Assembly: GCA_001414485.1 (NCBI GenBank)
Contig: LLEY01000123.1
Location: 1-64,000, forward strand
Origin: Calycina herbarum
Taxonomy: Eukaryota; Ascomycota; Leotiomycetes; Helotiales; Pezizellaceae
Direction: 5' to 3'
DNA length: 64,000 nucleotides
Shown here: in pieces, positions 46,169-57,454 of the stretch
Position numbering within the stretch: position 1 is the stretch's first letter
How the letters are laid out: each line of letters begins with the position of its first letter
Position numbers and translations under genes: made by a program
Notes under the pieces: generated by a model
The model's database searches: none
What the model was told of the DNA's origin: nothing
Seen by the model: only the letters and a program-made list of their open reading frames with translations

Positions 46169-48967
46169 GGACGCATCTCCCAATCATGGGGTTGTGAGGG
46201 GGACTTAAAGGAGTGGAAGAAGAAGACAGGAAGGCAAAGTTTCAATCAGCGCATAGAATATTTTGGTGATCTTTGTCGCCGTTGAACCAAGCGTGGGAGC
46301 CAGGTAGATGAAGGCGGGAGCACGAGCTTATGCTGGGGATGGAGCTAAGTTGTGATTCGTGTGATTCGTCAACAGCATACATGGACTTAGAATAGTGGAC
46401 CACGGGGGGCCCGCAACAGAACCAGCAAAGGGGCCAGTGTGATTGAGGGGCTGCAATCCCCAAGCCATTTTTTATGGCTTGTTTGTGACCCCGATCATGG
46501 CTTTGACTGCCTTCCGCTTTTCTCGAAGATAGGCATTCGGGGAGCTTGTGGGGTTGGACTTGGCTTGGAGAGAATAGGAATCCAACTTCCCGTTAACCCC
46601 CCTCGCCTCTGTCCCTCTCGGGGCATGTTCTTCTGTGAAAGGCAATGCCCTCACAACCTTTTGTCTCGATTTGGGCTATATCGGACCAACGTGGCTGGCG
46701 CGTGATCTTCATTCATCGTCCTCCCCTCTGGCAAGCTACCATTGGGTACTTTTCCAGTGCCTAAATTCGCATTTGATGATGATCTTCAAGTTTGGGGGAT
46801 ATATCAAAAAGGGTTCCACGGACGAAGCGCAAGGGCCGACGAGAGAGGCGTTGAGACCGCCGCCAGGGCACTTGAAAGATCCAGGGGGGGTGACGGGCTT
46901 GTTGACTAGTCGAGTGTGAAGTGACCAGGAGGCAAGCAACCACCCCTGGTGCCGCTTCCCGGACGGTGGCCCAGAAAGGGACGAGACATCCAAATACAGA
47001 TTAGTGTACAGCATGCCAGCGAAGTTGAAGCCGGATTGCCTCTGAAGCCGAGAGTTGCAATTGATAGCGTTGAAAAACGGAGAAGAGAGCAGCAGCAGCA
47101 GCAGTGCTCATGTCTACAGGAAAAACAGGAAACTACTAATTGCGCATGTCCTATGTACTCTTGAGCTTGCCTCTCAACCTGTGGACTGAGGAATGAGGCG
47201 GACGGAACACGACGCTGCGGAGAAAGTGTAAGCGGTACGGTACGGAGCAGCTGCAGCAGCTCTCGAGTCTGGACCGGGAGATGGACGGATATAGGTCCGT
47301 CGTCCTGACCTCACGCTGTCCATGGTGCACATCACAATGCACTGCTGCCGGTCAGGGGGCTGTCAATAAAAGAATCCCTACGGAGAGCACCCACCTAGCT
47401 CTCCTTTGCATGTCTTTGATTCCCCCTTGGAGCTGCCGTGCATTTGGGCGTTACTTGTAACTCAAGGGAAGATGCCCCCATTCGAATCCCCAGCAATTTG
47501 GATGTGATGCCTGAAGATTATGCCCCAGTACCGCTCCTTGACCAGCGAGTCCAACATCAAACAAGACCCCCACGGACCCGAGCAAAACCCCGCTATTCGG
47601 GTTGAGAAAAAAAAATCAAAAAGACTTTTTCACATTGCCATGGGATCATGATCCGCCCCAAGCGTTGGTTGTTGGAGCCCACTCTTTCCTGAGTATTGCC
47701 GAAGAGAGACTGTCAAATCGGGGATCCAGTAACCAGGGGATCATGTCGTTCGCTGTTGTCACATCTTAATCAGCAGTGATAAAGACCGGGCTGGCATGAA
47801 CATGGGGCAAGGGGAAGCCCCCCGCCATGCATTGACCATCAAGCCAGTAGGAAGTCACTCCCACCGCCTTTTATCGACTGATCCTTACAGCTTTTGCAAA
47901 ATGGCCCAAACCGGACGGTCATCAATCTCGAATTGTCCTGGGCCCCAGCGGCAAGCCAGGGTTTTCCGGCTCCTCGAACAGTCAAGACTGGGCCGCCATG
48001 GGCATCCAGTGAAAACCCATGTTGCGAGGGCCCACCGCTGCTGATTACAATCCAGTCGCGGTTGATCGCAGGAGGGAGAGGAGATATCAACTTATCAAGT
48101 TATCAACTATCAACTCATATCGCGAGGCACAGAAAAGGACCCGCTGAGTTCCCGGCAGCTGAGTGCGGAAGAATTTGGGTGGGCCGGCCGCGTTCTCCAG
48201 ACTCGGGGCAGACCCGAAGCATCTGAGTGCAAGCCACGTCAAGGCAACCGCCATAAGGAAATTAAAAGCACGCCCAAAATGATCAGAAACTCATGCTCCA
48301 TGCTGGGTTCCTGGAGGGAATTCATTTATCGACTTGGCCGCGCTTGCGTCGATATATGCGAACCGAGGTGGATGGGAAAATCGGGAAATCGGGAAATCGG
48401 AAGAATCAGAGCCGAGGGATTTTTGACAAGTTGGGCCCGCCAGTCTGGAGATTTGAAGAGAAAAGAAAAGAAAAGAATGAAAAAACCAATGGCGTCGCTC
48501 CCGTTACTTGCTCACTCAAAGCCACTGCTGACAGCATGATTTGATAATCTGGGGAGGCGCGCCAACTTGCTCTGAAGGCGCAGAATCTGTAATATGGGGG
48601 CGCTTGAAATGTGGAAAGATTAGGGGAGACCCAGGGAGCACATCATCAGAAGTACTGTAACCATCGTCAAAGTGGGTCAGAACCACCGTTCTTTGCGTAT
48701 TCGTGTAGATATCCCCTTTCCGCTAGCTTCGTAGTTTGGATCCGCGCGTCAAAGAAGAGGTCGTTGAAAAAGATTGCCCGCTAGCAGACGTTGATGTGCG
48801 TGCGGTAGGCGTTTACGTGCACGACCTAAACGTTAAATGCCACCACCGAACTCCACCTCCAAGCGGCTGCAATCTGTATTACGGGTACCCTACCCTACAC
48901 CCCTCAAAATACAGGGAACTAGGTTGTAACTGCTGGCCGCCAGGCCGCTGAGCTACGCACTGACATC
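46169..48967. other. Long upstream region of the vib-1-type gene
   Basis: About 2.8 kb with no confirmed gene. It contains a (CAG)n-type run (near 47091-47103) and many short overlapping frames on both strands (for example 47796-48226), none with motifs. Starvation-regulated factors of this type often have long leaders and upstream control regions, so regulatory sequence is likely but not proven. Confidence 0.4.
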
Positions 48968-49425
48968 CTAAATTAAGCCTCCGACGACATCAAATGCGGA
49001 GAAGAAAGTCAACTGAACCACTGGCGAGAACGTCCTGCCTCCCCCCTTTCCGTTCCACGTAGTATTGCTGGTGCAGACCCAACCGTCAACCTCGTGGCAG
49101 GCTTCATCAATTTCTGCAGGTATATATTCATGTCCAGTCTCATGGAATAGAAAGATGCGGCGATGCAACAATGAATCTGTAACAACTTCCATTTCAAGCT
49201 TTGGATCCCCCTCGATTTTCGCCATACTGACAGATGTGGAACGGTATCGACTCTTTCCAGAAAGTGCCGCACCGGTTATTGATTTGATATTGGCATAGTT
49301 TGCTGTCGGGTGATTTTTTCAGATGGCCCTGCATCCGTGGTGTCATCATGCCATGCATGACAATAGCGGCATGAGCGGATAGGGCTTTTAGTTTCGGTCG
49401 GCCCCCAAGAGAATTGATACAAAAT
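48968..49425 (-). pseudogene. Unrecognised protein exon with a homopolymer frameshift
   Basis: On the minus strand a CTAG acceptor at 49426 is followed by a frame reading LYQFSWGPTETKSPIR and CRYCHAWHDDTTDAG. At a run of six T (plus strand 49314-49319) the frame changes and continues smoothly as ITGAALSGKSRYRSTSVSM, then EGDPKLEMEVVTDSLLHRRI and EIDEACHEVDGWVCTSNT, to a stop at 48968. One extra base in the run would make a single frame of about 150 codons. No family is recognised; cysteines and histidines are plentiful. Upstream exons were not resolved (a 146-codon frame from 49634 overlaps). It may be a real gene with a base-calling error or a recently broken one. Confidence 0.35.
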
Positions 49426-50196
49426 CTAGGCACACAGTTTCTAGATGTCGATATCTCTGCCTTGAAAATCGGGTAACGTTGCATGAAACCCTCAGCTAAA
49501 AGCCTCAAATAGGGATTGACGATGGATATAACAGTCCGAGTAAACCAGTGCGAAAGACTGTTTCTTTGCTGCATTCCAACCGGACCGATTGACCCCAAAA
49601 TCCCGAAGAAAGTAGACTCGCAACCAGTAATCACTCAATGAGGTCCAAATACGGGGAAGCATAGATTAAGTGCCACACTACGAGGATGAGGGACGCCACG
49701 CTCCAATATCTGCACATCGGTCGATATTTCATACAGCTGTCGGGTTTTGGGACATTTCTATTCCGTACTCTGAGTCAGTACTTCATTTGATTTGTTCCAA
49801 TTTTGGGCCTTGCCTTTTTTTGCCGTTGTGGTACATCTTGTCTTATATCACGGGACCAAAAGTTTCCCAAGATGAACAGGTTGTAGACTCGCCACAAAGC
49901 AGTGAGGGTGTGGTGAAAATTTTTCTGGGAGTGGTGATCGCTTCACCGAGTTTGTAGTCGGTGAGTGTTTGTTGAAAATAGGAACCTTGCCTTAGAAACC
50001 GGGTCGACGTTAGTTATGAGACATCCAGTAGCGACATAGGACTTGGAGGTTCTACGCACTGTAATTGGTACATTTCCAATGAACAATCCTTGTGATTACC
50101 AAGGAGAGATGCTGATCTAAGAAATTTCAGGTTTCCAATATAGCTTCTCTTGGGCGGAGATCAGATTGCTTGGTGGAATAATGCAATTCTGGGATC
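49426..50196. other. Unresolved upstream region
   Basis: May contain 5' exons of the minus-strand frame ending at 48968. A 95-codon plus frame (49670-49957) has one hydrophobic segment but no recognised family. Confidence 0.3.
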
Positions 50197-50634
50197 ATGG
50201 AACCCCACAACCGTCTCGTAAATCGACCAAATATGCAGCTTGAAAATTGTGTTGTCGAAAGCTCATTAGTCAAGTATGCCAGAGAACGGGAAAGCGTGCC
50301 TGACATATCAGATCGTGGGATATCACGAAGAATTGTTGATTGTGATTCGGCCCAGGAAGTTACAGCGGCAGTGCTCCCTACTGAGTTTATCCTATCAAAG
50401 GGTCCCAAACGTCAAGATTATTTTCGACTTGAGCCTGACGAGCCGAATGGCAAGGCGGAGACTTGGAGTCTCGTCGAGAGATCGTACCGATCAACCTCTG
50501 TGTGTCGTAACTTGCTGACGCTCCTTCCGCTCATCTTACCAACTTGCCGAACTAGGGAAATACTGGCGAAACTGTTGCGGCGTCAAAGGAAAGATTCTAC
50601 CATGATGATGACTCAACCCCTGAGCGGGAGGTAA
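50197..50634 (+). CDS. Hypothetical protein
   Basis: An ATG-initiated frame of 145 codons, charged and without membrane segments (PNMQLENCVVESSLVKYARE, later RQDYFRLEPDEPNGKAETW). The amino-acid balance is protein-like, but there is no recognised motif, no intron and no neighbour that would suggest a role. A chance frame is possible. Confidence 0.25.
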   Translation: MEPHNRLVNRPNMQLENCVVESSLVKYARERESVPDISDRGISRRIVDCDSAQEVTAAVLPTEFILSKGPKRQDYFRLEPDEPNGKAETWSLVERSYRSTSVCRNLLTLLPLILPTCRTREILAKLLRRQRKDSTMMMTQPLSGR

Positions 50635-51850
50635 AGCCATCTCGTGGGCACCTCGTGGGAAGCTCTTCAGTTCCATTGTTGAATTGGCTGCATGATGCCA
50701 TAAGCTGAGCCAAGCCCTTGTAAAACTGGATATTTCGTACCGTGCCGTGGGTGAGATCTGATGTTGGGGGCGATCGATGACGATGTGACTGCTGAGTTGG
50801 ATATCTTACAAGACTTGAAAGTTTTTGGAGACTGTTGGTGTGAGTCAAGTCATCTATGATCCTACTCAAAGGTCATCGTTCGATGTCAAGATTGCCGAGC
50901 CAGCCAGCACGTGCGTAAGACAGTCGGGGAGTTATCGATAATTCCGAATGCAACTCAGTGGTAAGGGTACCTGCATAGGTAGGTTATGAAGCGTGTCGAT
51001 GGCGTGCATTCAAAGCCACAGTCAAAGGTGGCTATGAAATAGTGCATATCGAACGATAGGTAAACAAGTGAAGTAATTAGACAACTACGAGCAACTACCA
51101 ACAGCACCAAAAAGGGAATTTAAGAACAGGAGATGGTTAGAACAAAGATTTGAGGAGAAACATTTGCAATATGGCAGTATTTTGTGCTCATGTAATGTTC
51201 AAAAGGCAAACTTCTCGAATCCAGATGATCCCTTCTCCCACTTTGGGTAGGTACAAGCTTGTTTAACGACTCAGTACCTCAGAGATACGAGTTCAAGTCA
51301 GAAGTAAACAAACGAGATCAATGAATAAAACACGGAAATTTCATGAACAGAAAAGAAACAGCTGGTTAAAAACACTGGGGAAACAGGGTAGAATAAAATG
51401 TATACAAATGTGTGAGCTTGCTGAGCTTCGTCTAGCTCCAAAACAAATAGTAGAATAAGTAGAGGGGCTAGATACCATATCAACTTGATATGGTAAAGTG
51501 CCTTCGCCTATAGTATAAGTAGCAGAAGAAAAGGGCAGATGCGAGATCGATGAAGAGACTTGATATAAAACGGAATCTCGCTATGGTCTTTATAGTCTCG
51601 AATAAAGATGCCCCCTCTCATGATGGAGGTTCAATTTAAAAAAAAAATCCCGGTGGTGTGGTTGTCGGGGACAAGGAAGACAAATATTCTATCGATCCTT
51701 CTCTTTTGGTGGCTCCTGATTAGCTTTGGTTCCTCTGAAAGAGTCTTGAAAGCCCCGGCTTTGCATCCTTACAACTCTCTGTAAGGTTGACTCTGGAAAG
51801 AACCATGGGTGTGTTGGACGAGGGAGAGCATGATGTGGAAAACTGCATTG
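50635..51850. other. Intergenic, no gene seen
   Basis: About 1.2 kb, no coding features recognised. It includes a run of nine A (near 51640-51648). Confidence 0.4.
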
Positions 51851-52279
51851 TTAGACGCGTAAGTTTCTCCTCTTCCGCTTCCAGTCTATGCGGAGAATTT
51901 GTAGGAATCTAGCCATTTGCGATATGAGCAACGATGGATCAGTTGATTCAGTCTCGATTGTATGTTGTTTCCGAGGTACGTAATTGTGAACCAACACAAC
52001 TGTGAATAGGATTCCGAAAAGGTTCCAGGCCAGCAATACTCTGTAATTCCTCAGGTGAGGATCATGGTGATTTTTGGTGCTCGAATTTTCGAGATGTGAT
52101 TTCCCCCCATCAACGCGTGCTGGTTTTGTTCTAAGATTCGTGAGATGGTCAAATTTGGGACACCATTTGTCCAACATTGTCAACAGGAGGAAGACAGGTT
52201 TGGGAATCCTTTTTATGTTTGAAACTAGGTGTCTTAGAATGGTTGGCCTCAAGATCATCGTGGAAGCGAGATATCCCAT
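51851..52279 (-). CDS. Small single-pass membrane protein, possibly mitochondrial
   Basis: An ATG-initiated frame of 142 residues. The first 50 residues are basic and amphipathic (MGYLASTMILRPTILRHLVS, then NIKRIPKP), as in a mitochondrial presequence; a second Met at residue 8 is an alternative start. One clear membrane segment (VLLAWNLFGILFTVVLVHNYV) lies near residues 82-102, and the C-terminus is strongly basic (DWKRKRRNLRV). No family is recognised. It ends up just downstream of, and on the same strand as, the mitochondrial methyltransferase gene, with 141 bp between them. Together with AIM32 they form a small mitochondrial neighbourhood, but the targeting here is inference. Confidence 0.5.
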   Translation of the reverse strand: MGYLASTMILRPTILRHLVSNIKRIPKPVFLLLTMLDKWCPKFDHLTNLRTKPARVDGGKSHLENSSTKNHHDPHLRNYRVLLAWNLFGILFTVVLVHNYVPRKQHTIETESTDPSLLISQMARFLQILRIDWKRKRRNLRV

Positions 52280-52420
52280 GTATGTCGCAATTCGATAATA
52301 AGGCGAAATAACCCTTCCGGGATTCCCTCCAGAAGTTGAAATTTTCGCTGCAAAAGACTCGTTTTGCTGCTAAAACTTTGTGAGGAGAGAAAGGGAAGAC
52401 CAAGGGGCTTCGAAAATATC

Positions 52421-53567
52421 TTAATGTTGGAGGAGAAGACCTTTCGCTATAGACACAACAGCTCTTAGGCGGCCCGAACCTCTCACAGGAATGGCCCTCT
52501 CTTCAATTATCAGCTCTTGATTTTCATCTTGGTGAGGGGTTGCATCTGGCCAGTCTCTCCATATTTCGACTGAGTTTCCGAGCTCCCCAGGGCTCGTTTT
52601 GAAGTTTTCCATTAGTATTTTGACAACTCGTACGGCTTGCGGGTCGTCCCCAACCTCCATCAGGAGGACTTTTGATTCGCACAAGTTGAGATGAAAGTCA
52701 ACCAGACGGGCGTAGAAAACATCTTCCGGTAAAACAGGGTAGGAACAAGAAATGTTTGGAACCAGAGCCAACTTGGGCTCCCAATTTCGTACAGAACGAG
52801 TCGTCTCGTGGTTGAAGCTGTCATTTGAGATGTATGGTGGATTTGAAATGAGTACGTCGCATTTTAAGGATGATTTTTGGTCCACAGTAAGGTTGGAGAA
52901 AATGTCAAATTTTTCAAAAGAAATTTCGGGGGAGGCATTTATATTGCCCGTCTTGATGTTCCCGCGCAGGTTCCTCCTCGCCAGAGAGACAGCTGTTTTG
53001 GAGATATCCCATCCAAGGGCTTGAACAGGAAATTTTGCTGAGAGTAGGGAATGCAAAAGAAGTGGAATACAGCCGGTTCCGGAACACAAATCAACAATCC
53101 TAAGAGGACGAGAGATGTCGTCGTTTGGATTGGCACTGACACGTGCCGTTGATTTGGAAGTAATAGGGTTTTCTATCAGCAGTTGAGCGAGATACTCGGT
53201 ATAAGCTTCAGTTTCTGGCCTTGGAATTCAAATCGCGTCAGTTATGAATAGTTCCCCTTTGGAGATTTATATCATACCTGGGAATCAGGACACCTGGCCG
53301 GCACTTGATATCCAATTCCCCGAATGGTTGGGAGCCGAGTATATACTGCAAAGGCTCGCCCCTGGCCCTTCGTTGGCAAAGTCTCCGGAGTCTGTTTTGA
53401 GCTGAAATAATCGGCTCGTCGGCGGTGGTATGTTCTTGAACATGCTCACGGAGCCAACGCAATTCGTTGACCGCCGAATCCCATGTACGAGTCCCGCGCA
53501 GCACAAGAGGTAAAAACGAAGAGATATTGTGAGCGCGGAGCAGGAGAGAATGAGGGAGTCGTGGCAT
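52421..53567 (-). CDS. mtq1: N5-glutamine methyltransferase (HemK/PrmC family), probably mitochondrial MTQ1
   Basis: Two exons (53278-53567, 52421-53219) across a 58-bp intron encode 362 residues. This family methylates the glutamine of the GGQ motif in release factors; the fungal mitochondrial member (Mtq1) acts on Mrf1. Diagnostic features: an N-terminal helical domain ending [20 protein letters not shown], the [15 protein letters not shown] segment spliced across the intron, SAM-binding motif [16 protein letters not shown] (around residue 140), [17 protein letters not shown], and the catalytic NPPY motif in [10 protein letters not shown] (around 220). An insertion is seen before motif I. 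The N-terminus ([14 protein letters not shown]) could be a presequence. The divergent neighbour AIM32 is also mitochondrial. The cytosolic homologue Mtq2 is shorter and lacks the N-terminal domain. Confidence 0.93.
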
Positions 53568-53980
53568 AACAATTTCGAGAATGAAGCTTTTGATAAGGAA
53601 GACTTAATCTGGAAAGTTTCCAATTGGTCAAGCGCCTGGACATGCGCTTCGATTTCGGTACGGATTAACAAGAGGCCGTCAAATCTAGCAGTAAAGCGGC
53701 AATAATACTTCAGGTGGTACCTGCCTTGAGCCTTCCTACCCAAGTCATTGTTCCAACTTCCTAGGGTAATTCAAGTAAATTGTCCTTGAAATTAATTCAG
53801 ACAGTTGGAACAATCAACTTTAGTTCTCCTGAACTCTCTACACACTTTGCATGGTATCGAGGATTTTTGCGGCCGCTTTTATTCTCTATCGCAGCCAATA
53901 TCCTTATCTCCCTTGGCATCTCAGAATCTTGATCGGAAACCGTTCCCCTGAATACCCTCAATTCCATCCCCAATCACCTC
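53568..53980. promoter_or_regulatory. Shared (bidirectional) promoter region of mtq1 and AIM32
   Basis: The start codons of mtq1 (minus, 53567) and the AIM32-like gene (plus, 53981) are 413 bp apart and face away from each other, so both promoters must lie here. A near-palindromic pair GGTAGGAAGG...CCAAGTCATT and CAACTTCCTAGGG lies around 53715-53770, and two TTGGAACAATCAA/TTGTTCCAACTTC words face each other around 53750 and 53805. No TATA box stands out. Confidence 0.5.
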
Positions 53981-55300
53981 ATGTTCTCCAAACACATCAC
54001 CCGCACATGGCGTGTTGCCAATCTGGGGCCCAAACCCATAAATCGCCCCTTAACGCTTCGCCATGCACCCCCCTTCCCAACAACCCCAAGATGCCCTTCG
54101 CCGACCTGCGCCTGTGCGGAAACTCCTGTTCTACCCGACGACCTGCCAATTGACCATAAGGCGAACCTGAATGGGACAATGGCAGCGTATGATGAGCAAG
54201 TGCTTATCTGTACGGGGAAGGACGATTGGGTGTCTAGGATAGAGGAGGAGAATTCTGGGGACAATTTGGCAGCGGATCTCAAGGAATTGCTCGGGAGAGG
54301 TGGCGTTTATTCAGATGTATGTATGATTTTATTCCATGTGCTACCCATCGTTCTAGCTTTCTACTGCAATTTGAAAATGGTTCTAAATGCTTTGGGATAA
54401 TCGAAGTTGGTTGTTCTACAGATTTGGGGCAATTTCGAGTATCAACCAATGCTTCAATTGTCCCAAGAGATCAGAACGACGAGAGCTATCAGCAGGTGCG
54501 AACCCGAAGGATATACTGCCATCTTCAAAGCCCATCGCGAGCCTTGGAAAGAGATATGCTAACGTCCACAGCCTTACTACAACGTCTCAATAACGAATGC
54601 CTCCTTCCCTCCTTCCAAGCCGGGTAGACCGGAAATAGTCAACACATCCGCATACCTCTTTCCCTCCTTCAAATATATACCCTTCCTCCCTCGAATATCA
54701 TTCGACTCGGTTCAGGCACTTGCAAAAGGCTTCCTCTTACCCACAAAGCTACATCCAGCACACGACAACTTGAGCCCCATACATAGGGATAGACTGATGA
54801 GGAGCAGTGATCATGCCAGTAGCCTTTATGGTGTGCGTGATGTCAAGGATGTACTGGTACTTATATGCGGACATGGTGGTAGAGATGCAAGATGTGGGGA
54901 GTTCGGACCAGTTTTGAAGCACGAATTCGAGAGCGTTCTGGCAAGGCAAGATCTGGATGTTGAGAGAGAAGCAGTATTTGTCCCAGGACCTTCCGAGGAT
55001 GGACAAGAATCAATCGATCAGAACGAACTTTCCAAAATACCTGGCACAGCGGCAAGAGTAGGACTAATCAGCCATATCGGAGGTCACAAATTCGCTGGAA
55101 ATGTTATTATATATATCCCACCCGGGATGAAGACTAGAGATGGAGAAGCACATCCTCTTGCTGGATGTGGGATCTGGTATGGGCGTGTAGAGCCTAGACA
55201 TGTGGAAGGGATTGTTAAGGAGACAGTGATAGAAGGAAATGTGATTGAGGAGTTGTTTCGTGGGGGTATTCGACAAGGTGGCGAGGTATTGAGGATTTGA
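53981..55300 (+). CDS. aim32: AIM32-like mitochondrial thioredoxin-like ferredoxin
   Basis: Three exons (53981-54320, 54422-54495, 54572-55300) encode 380 residues. The splice set keeps frame and gives GGVYSDVYLGQFRVSTNA and QQPYYNVSITNASFPPSKPG. A presequence (MFSKHITRTWRVANL) precedes CPSPTCACAETPVLPDDLPI and the family stretch NGTMAAYDEQVLICTGKDDW. The C-terminal thioredoxin-like domain has VLICGHGGRDARCGEFGPVL and the conserved HIGGHKFAGNVIIYIP and GIWYGRVEPRHVEGIV. In Aim32/Apd1 proteins this domain holds a 2Fe-2S cluster bound by cysteine and histidine (the His in HxGGH), and Aim32 works in redox quality control of mitochondrial protein import. Cluster binding here follows from the motif. 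Some fungal databases call the family sucrase/ferredoxin-like. It is divergent from mtq1. Confidence 0.93.
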
Positions 55301-55553
55301 GAAACAACATTTAGACGGGTACGACCGTGGAAATGAAAGGCAAACGCAGAGATGATAATATTCTCCATTTTCCGAGCTCCGTTATTTGAGCTCTTCTGGG
55401 AGAATACCTTCAATTGTCCGAGACAGATGGCATAATCAGGCTTCGTTCTCCCAGTCCTTCTCAGAGAATGATTCTAGATTTATTGCTAGATGATCTGGGA
55501 CAATGATTTTTATTCATCATCCCACTTACGGATTTCGAAATGACACAGCACGA
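55301..55553. other. 3' flank of AIM32, no gene seen
   Basis: Contains an inverted pair around TTCTCCCAG/CTGGGAGAA (55397 and 55447) which may form a hairpin in the 3' UTR. No gene recognised. Confidence 0.3.
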
Positions 55554-55972
55554 CTAGATGATGGTCGCCTTTGGAGTTGAGTGCAGTCGATCGTGGAATT
55601 CCAAACCCGCCATGAACCGACGCCTCGGCATAAGGAAAACACCACCAGAAGGTGCATCTTCCAAGGCAGGATCCCAAACAATTTGTGCATCAGGTGCGTC
55701 AACAGAGTGGGTTGAAGTTGAATCTATGTGGAGTCTTTGGGCATCTAGACCATCCTGTATCATGTCTTTCTCGTGGGATTTCGGAACTCCTGCGATCTTC
55801 TGAATTTAGCCAGAAAAGGCCGCAACACTTGTTGCAAAGATCCCAATGGAAGCAATTGGATCTTCTCCACCAAACTAGGTAGCACTCGCATCTCGATCAC
55901 CATGGATGTCAGCACGGAGTTTTCGATGCCAGATTCAACACGCGCAGACGCACCAAAAAGAAGTACACGCAC
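55554..55972 (-). CDS. Unrecognised protein, C-terminal exons (possible gene or relic)
   Basis: Minus-strand exon 55554-55799 follows a CAG acceptor and reads KIAGVPKSHEKDMIQDGLD, then DAPDAQIVWDPALEDAPS and VFLMPRRRFMAGLEFHDRL to a stop. An upstream exon (from 55888, reading VLLFGASARVESGIENSV and TSMVIEMR) can be joined in frame across an 88-bp intron with a weak GTGCTA donor. The start was not found: the frame closes at a TGA near 55990. Overlapping plus-strand frames (55558-55803, 55773-56186) are the likely shadows. No family is recognised; the protein-like reading of both exons is the only support. Confidence 0.3.
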
Positions 55973-56574
55973 TTGGTATGATGTTATGCATCACACGAGA
56001 AGTCTGAGAAGGACTGTGCAGAAGGCCAGACATCTGCTTAGTGGTTGCTTCAGCCGGAGCGTTTGCCCCTACACCATAGAAACACCTGATGCTGTTGCCC
56101 GAGCCCCAGCCTGCCTGTTGCGATCTCTTCCCCCCACAGGATGTCGTACCTTCAGAAAGCTGAACCCTGCAAGTCGTTTGCTTTGAAGACCACAGCTCTG
56201 GGAGCTAAGCTTCAGCTTGGATTTCCCCATGAAGCTCGCAAGCGCTTGGTATCGTTTTTGTATATCTAGAGTTCAACTACGAGATAGCCTCTAAATACAA
56301 GATATCTTTCAGCCTCGAGAACGGGTAGTAGAAGTGAATAAGGCTGGATTTGGAGCTGAAGCTGCAAGATCAAGCTGCGTGCCCACAAGCCACATCTTGA
56401 TTCTGTGCCCACTAGGAGGGACCCATCGAATGCAGTTGCATTCACCCACTGCGAATGTAATGCAAATCCATATGCGGCATGGGTCAAACTGTCGGTCCCA
56501 CATGATCCTCAGGAAAGGAAAGTTCAAGAAAAGTCGTGAAGTTTGCAGGGGAATCGATGATATCATCATCAATT
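55973..56574. other. Intergenic, no gene seen
   Basis: Short overlapping frames, none with motifs. Lies upstream of the control region of the GRG-1 gene. Confidence 0.35.
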
Positions 56575-56885
56575 GCGGGGGGACACGACGTCAGCGGGGT
56601 AGCACACTTGTGGCTGAGTGGCTGTGCTGGACCCACTTGCTGGGGCGAGTGGCAATCGCAAAGTCGATAGCCTGGCGTATGGGAAAGCTCGCACCCAATT
56701 GCCTTGGATGAAACCAACCACAAAGGCAAGAGCAATGAGCAAAGAGCAAAGAGCTCTTGCCTCCAGCCATTCCATTCACTCCTTGACGCTCGTCACATGG
56801 TAAAGCTCAAACAGCCAAACACCTACGTCATCCCGCCATCCCGCCAAAGCTCCTCGCCAAACGAGCTCCCAGAGGTCTTTATAAA
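56575..56885 (+). promoter_or_regulatory. GRG-1 promoter: CreA-type sites and TATA box
   Basis: Three matches to the carbon-repressor consensus SYGGRG lie upstream of the gene: GCGGGG at 56575-56580, GCGGGG at 56594-56599 and CTGGGG at 56640-56645. A TATAAA box is at 56880-56885, about 129 bp before the ATG, with a C/A-rich, G-poor leader from about 56930. The gene is glucose-repressed in Neurospora, so CreA sites are expected, but binding is not shown. Confidence 0.5.
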
Positions 56886-57013
56886 CCCCTCCTCTGACCC
56901 CTCAAGCACTTTTCTTTTCCATCATCCAACAACACAATCTTACTCTCACAATCAACTCAATACCAAAACACTCAACCCAAAGCCAAACAAACAACCAACC
57001 TTCAATCATCAAA

Positions 57014-57454
57014 ATGGAGTCCGTCAAGGTTAGCACTCTTCCTCATATCCTCTTCCATCTATTGATGTTGAGCTCCTTCACCTGAGCCTCACCATCAACA
57101 TCTTGGAATACCCTCACCTCCATATCAACACATGCTAACTCCCTCCACAGCAAGCCGCAAACTACGTCGCTGAGACCGTCCAAGGTGCCGGATCCGAGGC
57201 ATCCAAGGAGGCCAACAAGTCTGTCGCAAAGGACGGAAACGCAAGCTTGGGCACACGCGCCTCTGCTGCCAAGGACGCCGTTGGAGACAAGGCTGAGCAA
57301 CACGGCCACGAGACCAAGGCTGATGTCCACAAGGGTACGTAACCATCAAACCTCTTTCCCCAAAGTACCCCGCTTATACTCTTTCCCCCCTCAGAAGCCG
57401 CATAGAGTTTCTCATACTTACTCGTTCGGTTTTGCAGAGGCTGCCAAGCACTAG
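57014..57454 (+). CDS. grg-1: GRG-1/CCG-1 glucose-repressible stress protein
   Basis: Three exons (57014-57028, 57151-57334, 57438-57454) encode 71 residues: MESVKQAANYVAETVQGAGS, then EASKEANKSVAKDGNASLGT, and RASAAKDAVGDKAEQHGHET, ending KEAAKH. The composition (Ala, Lys, Glu, almost no hydrophobic core), the length and the YVxETVQGAxSxASKExNKxVAKDxNAS pattern match the fungal GRG-1/CCG-1 family. The Neurospora gene is among the most abundant starvation, clock and glucose-repressed transcripts; the function of the small, heat-stable protein is unknown. The first exon has only five codons, and the last intron (103 bp) ends in a pyrimidine-rich TTTTGCAG. CreA-type sites and a TATA box lie upstream. 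Antisense frames (57043-57349) are shadows. Confidence 0.95.
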
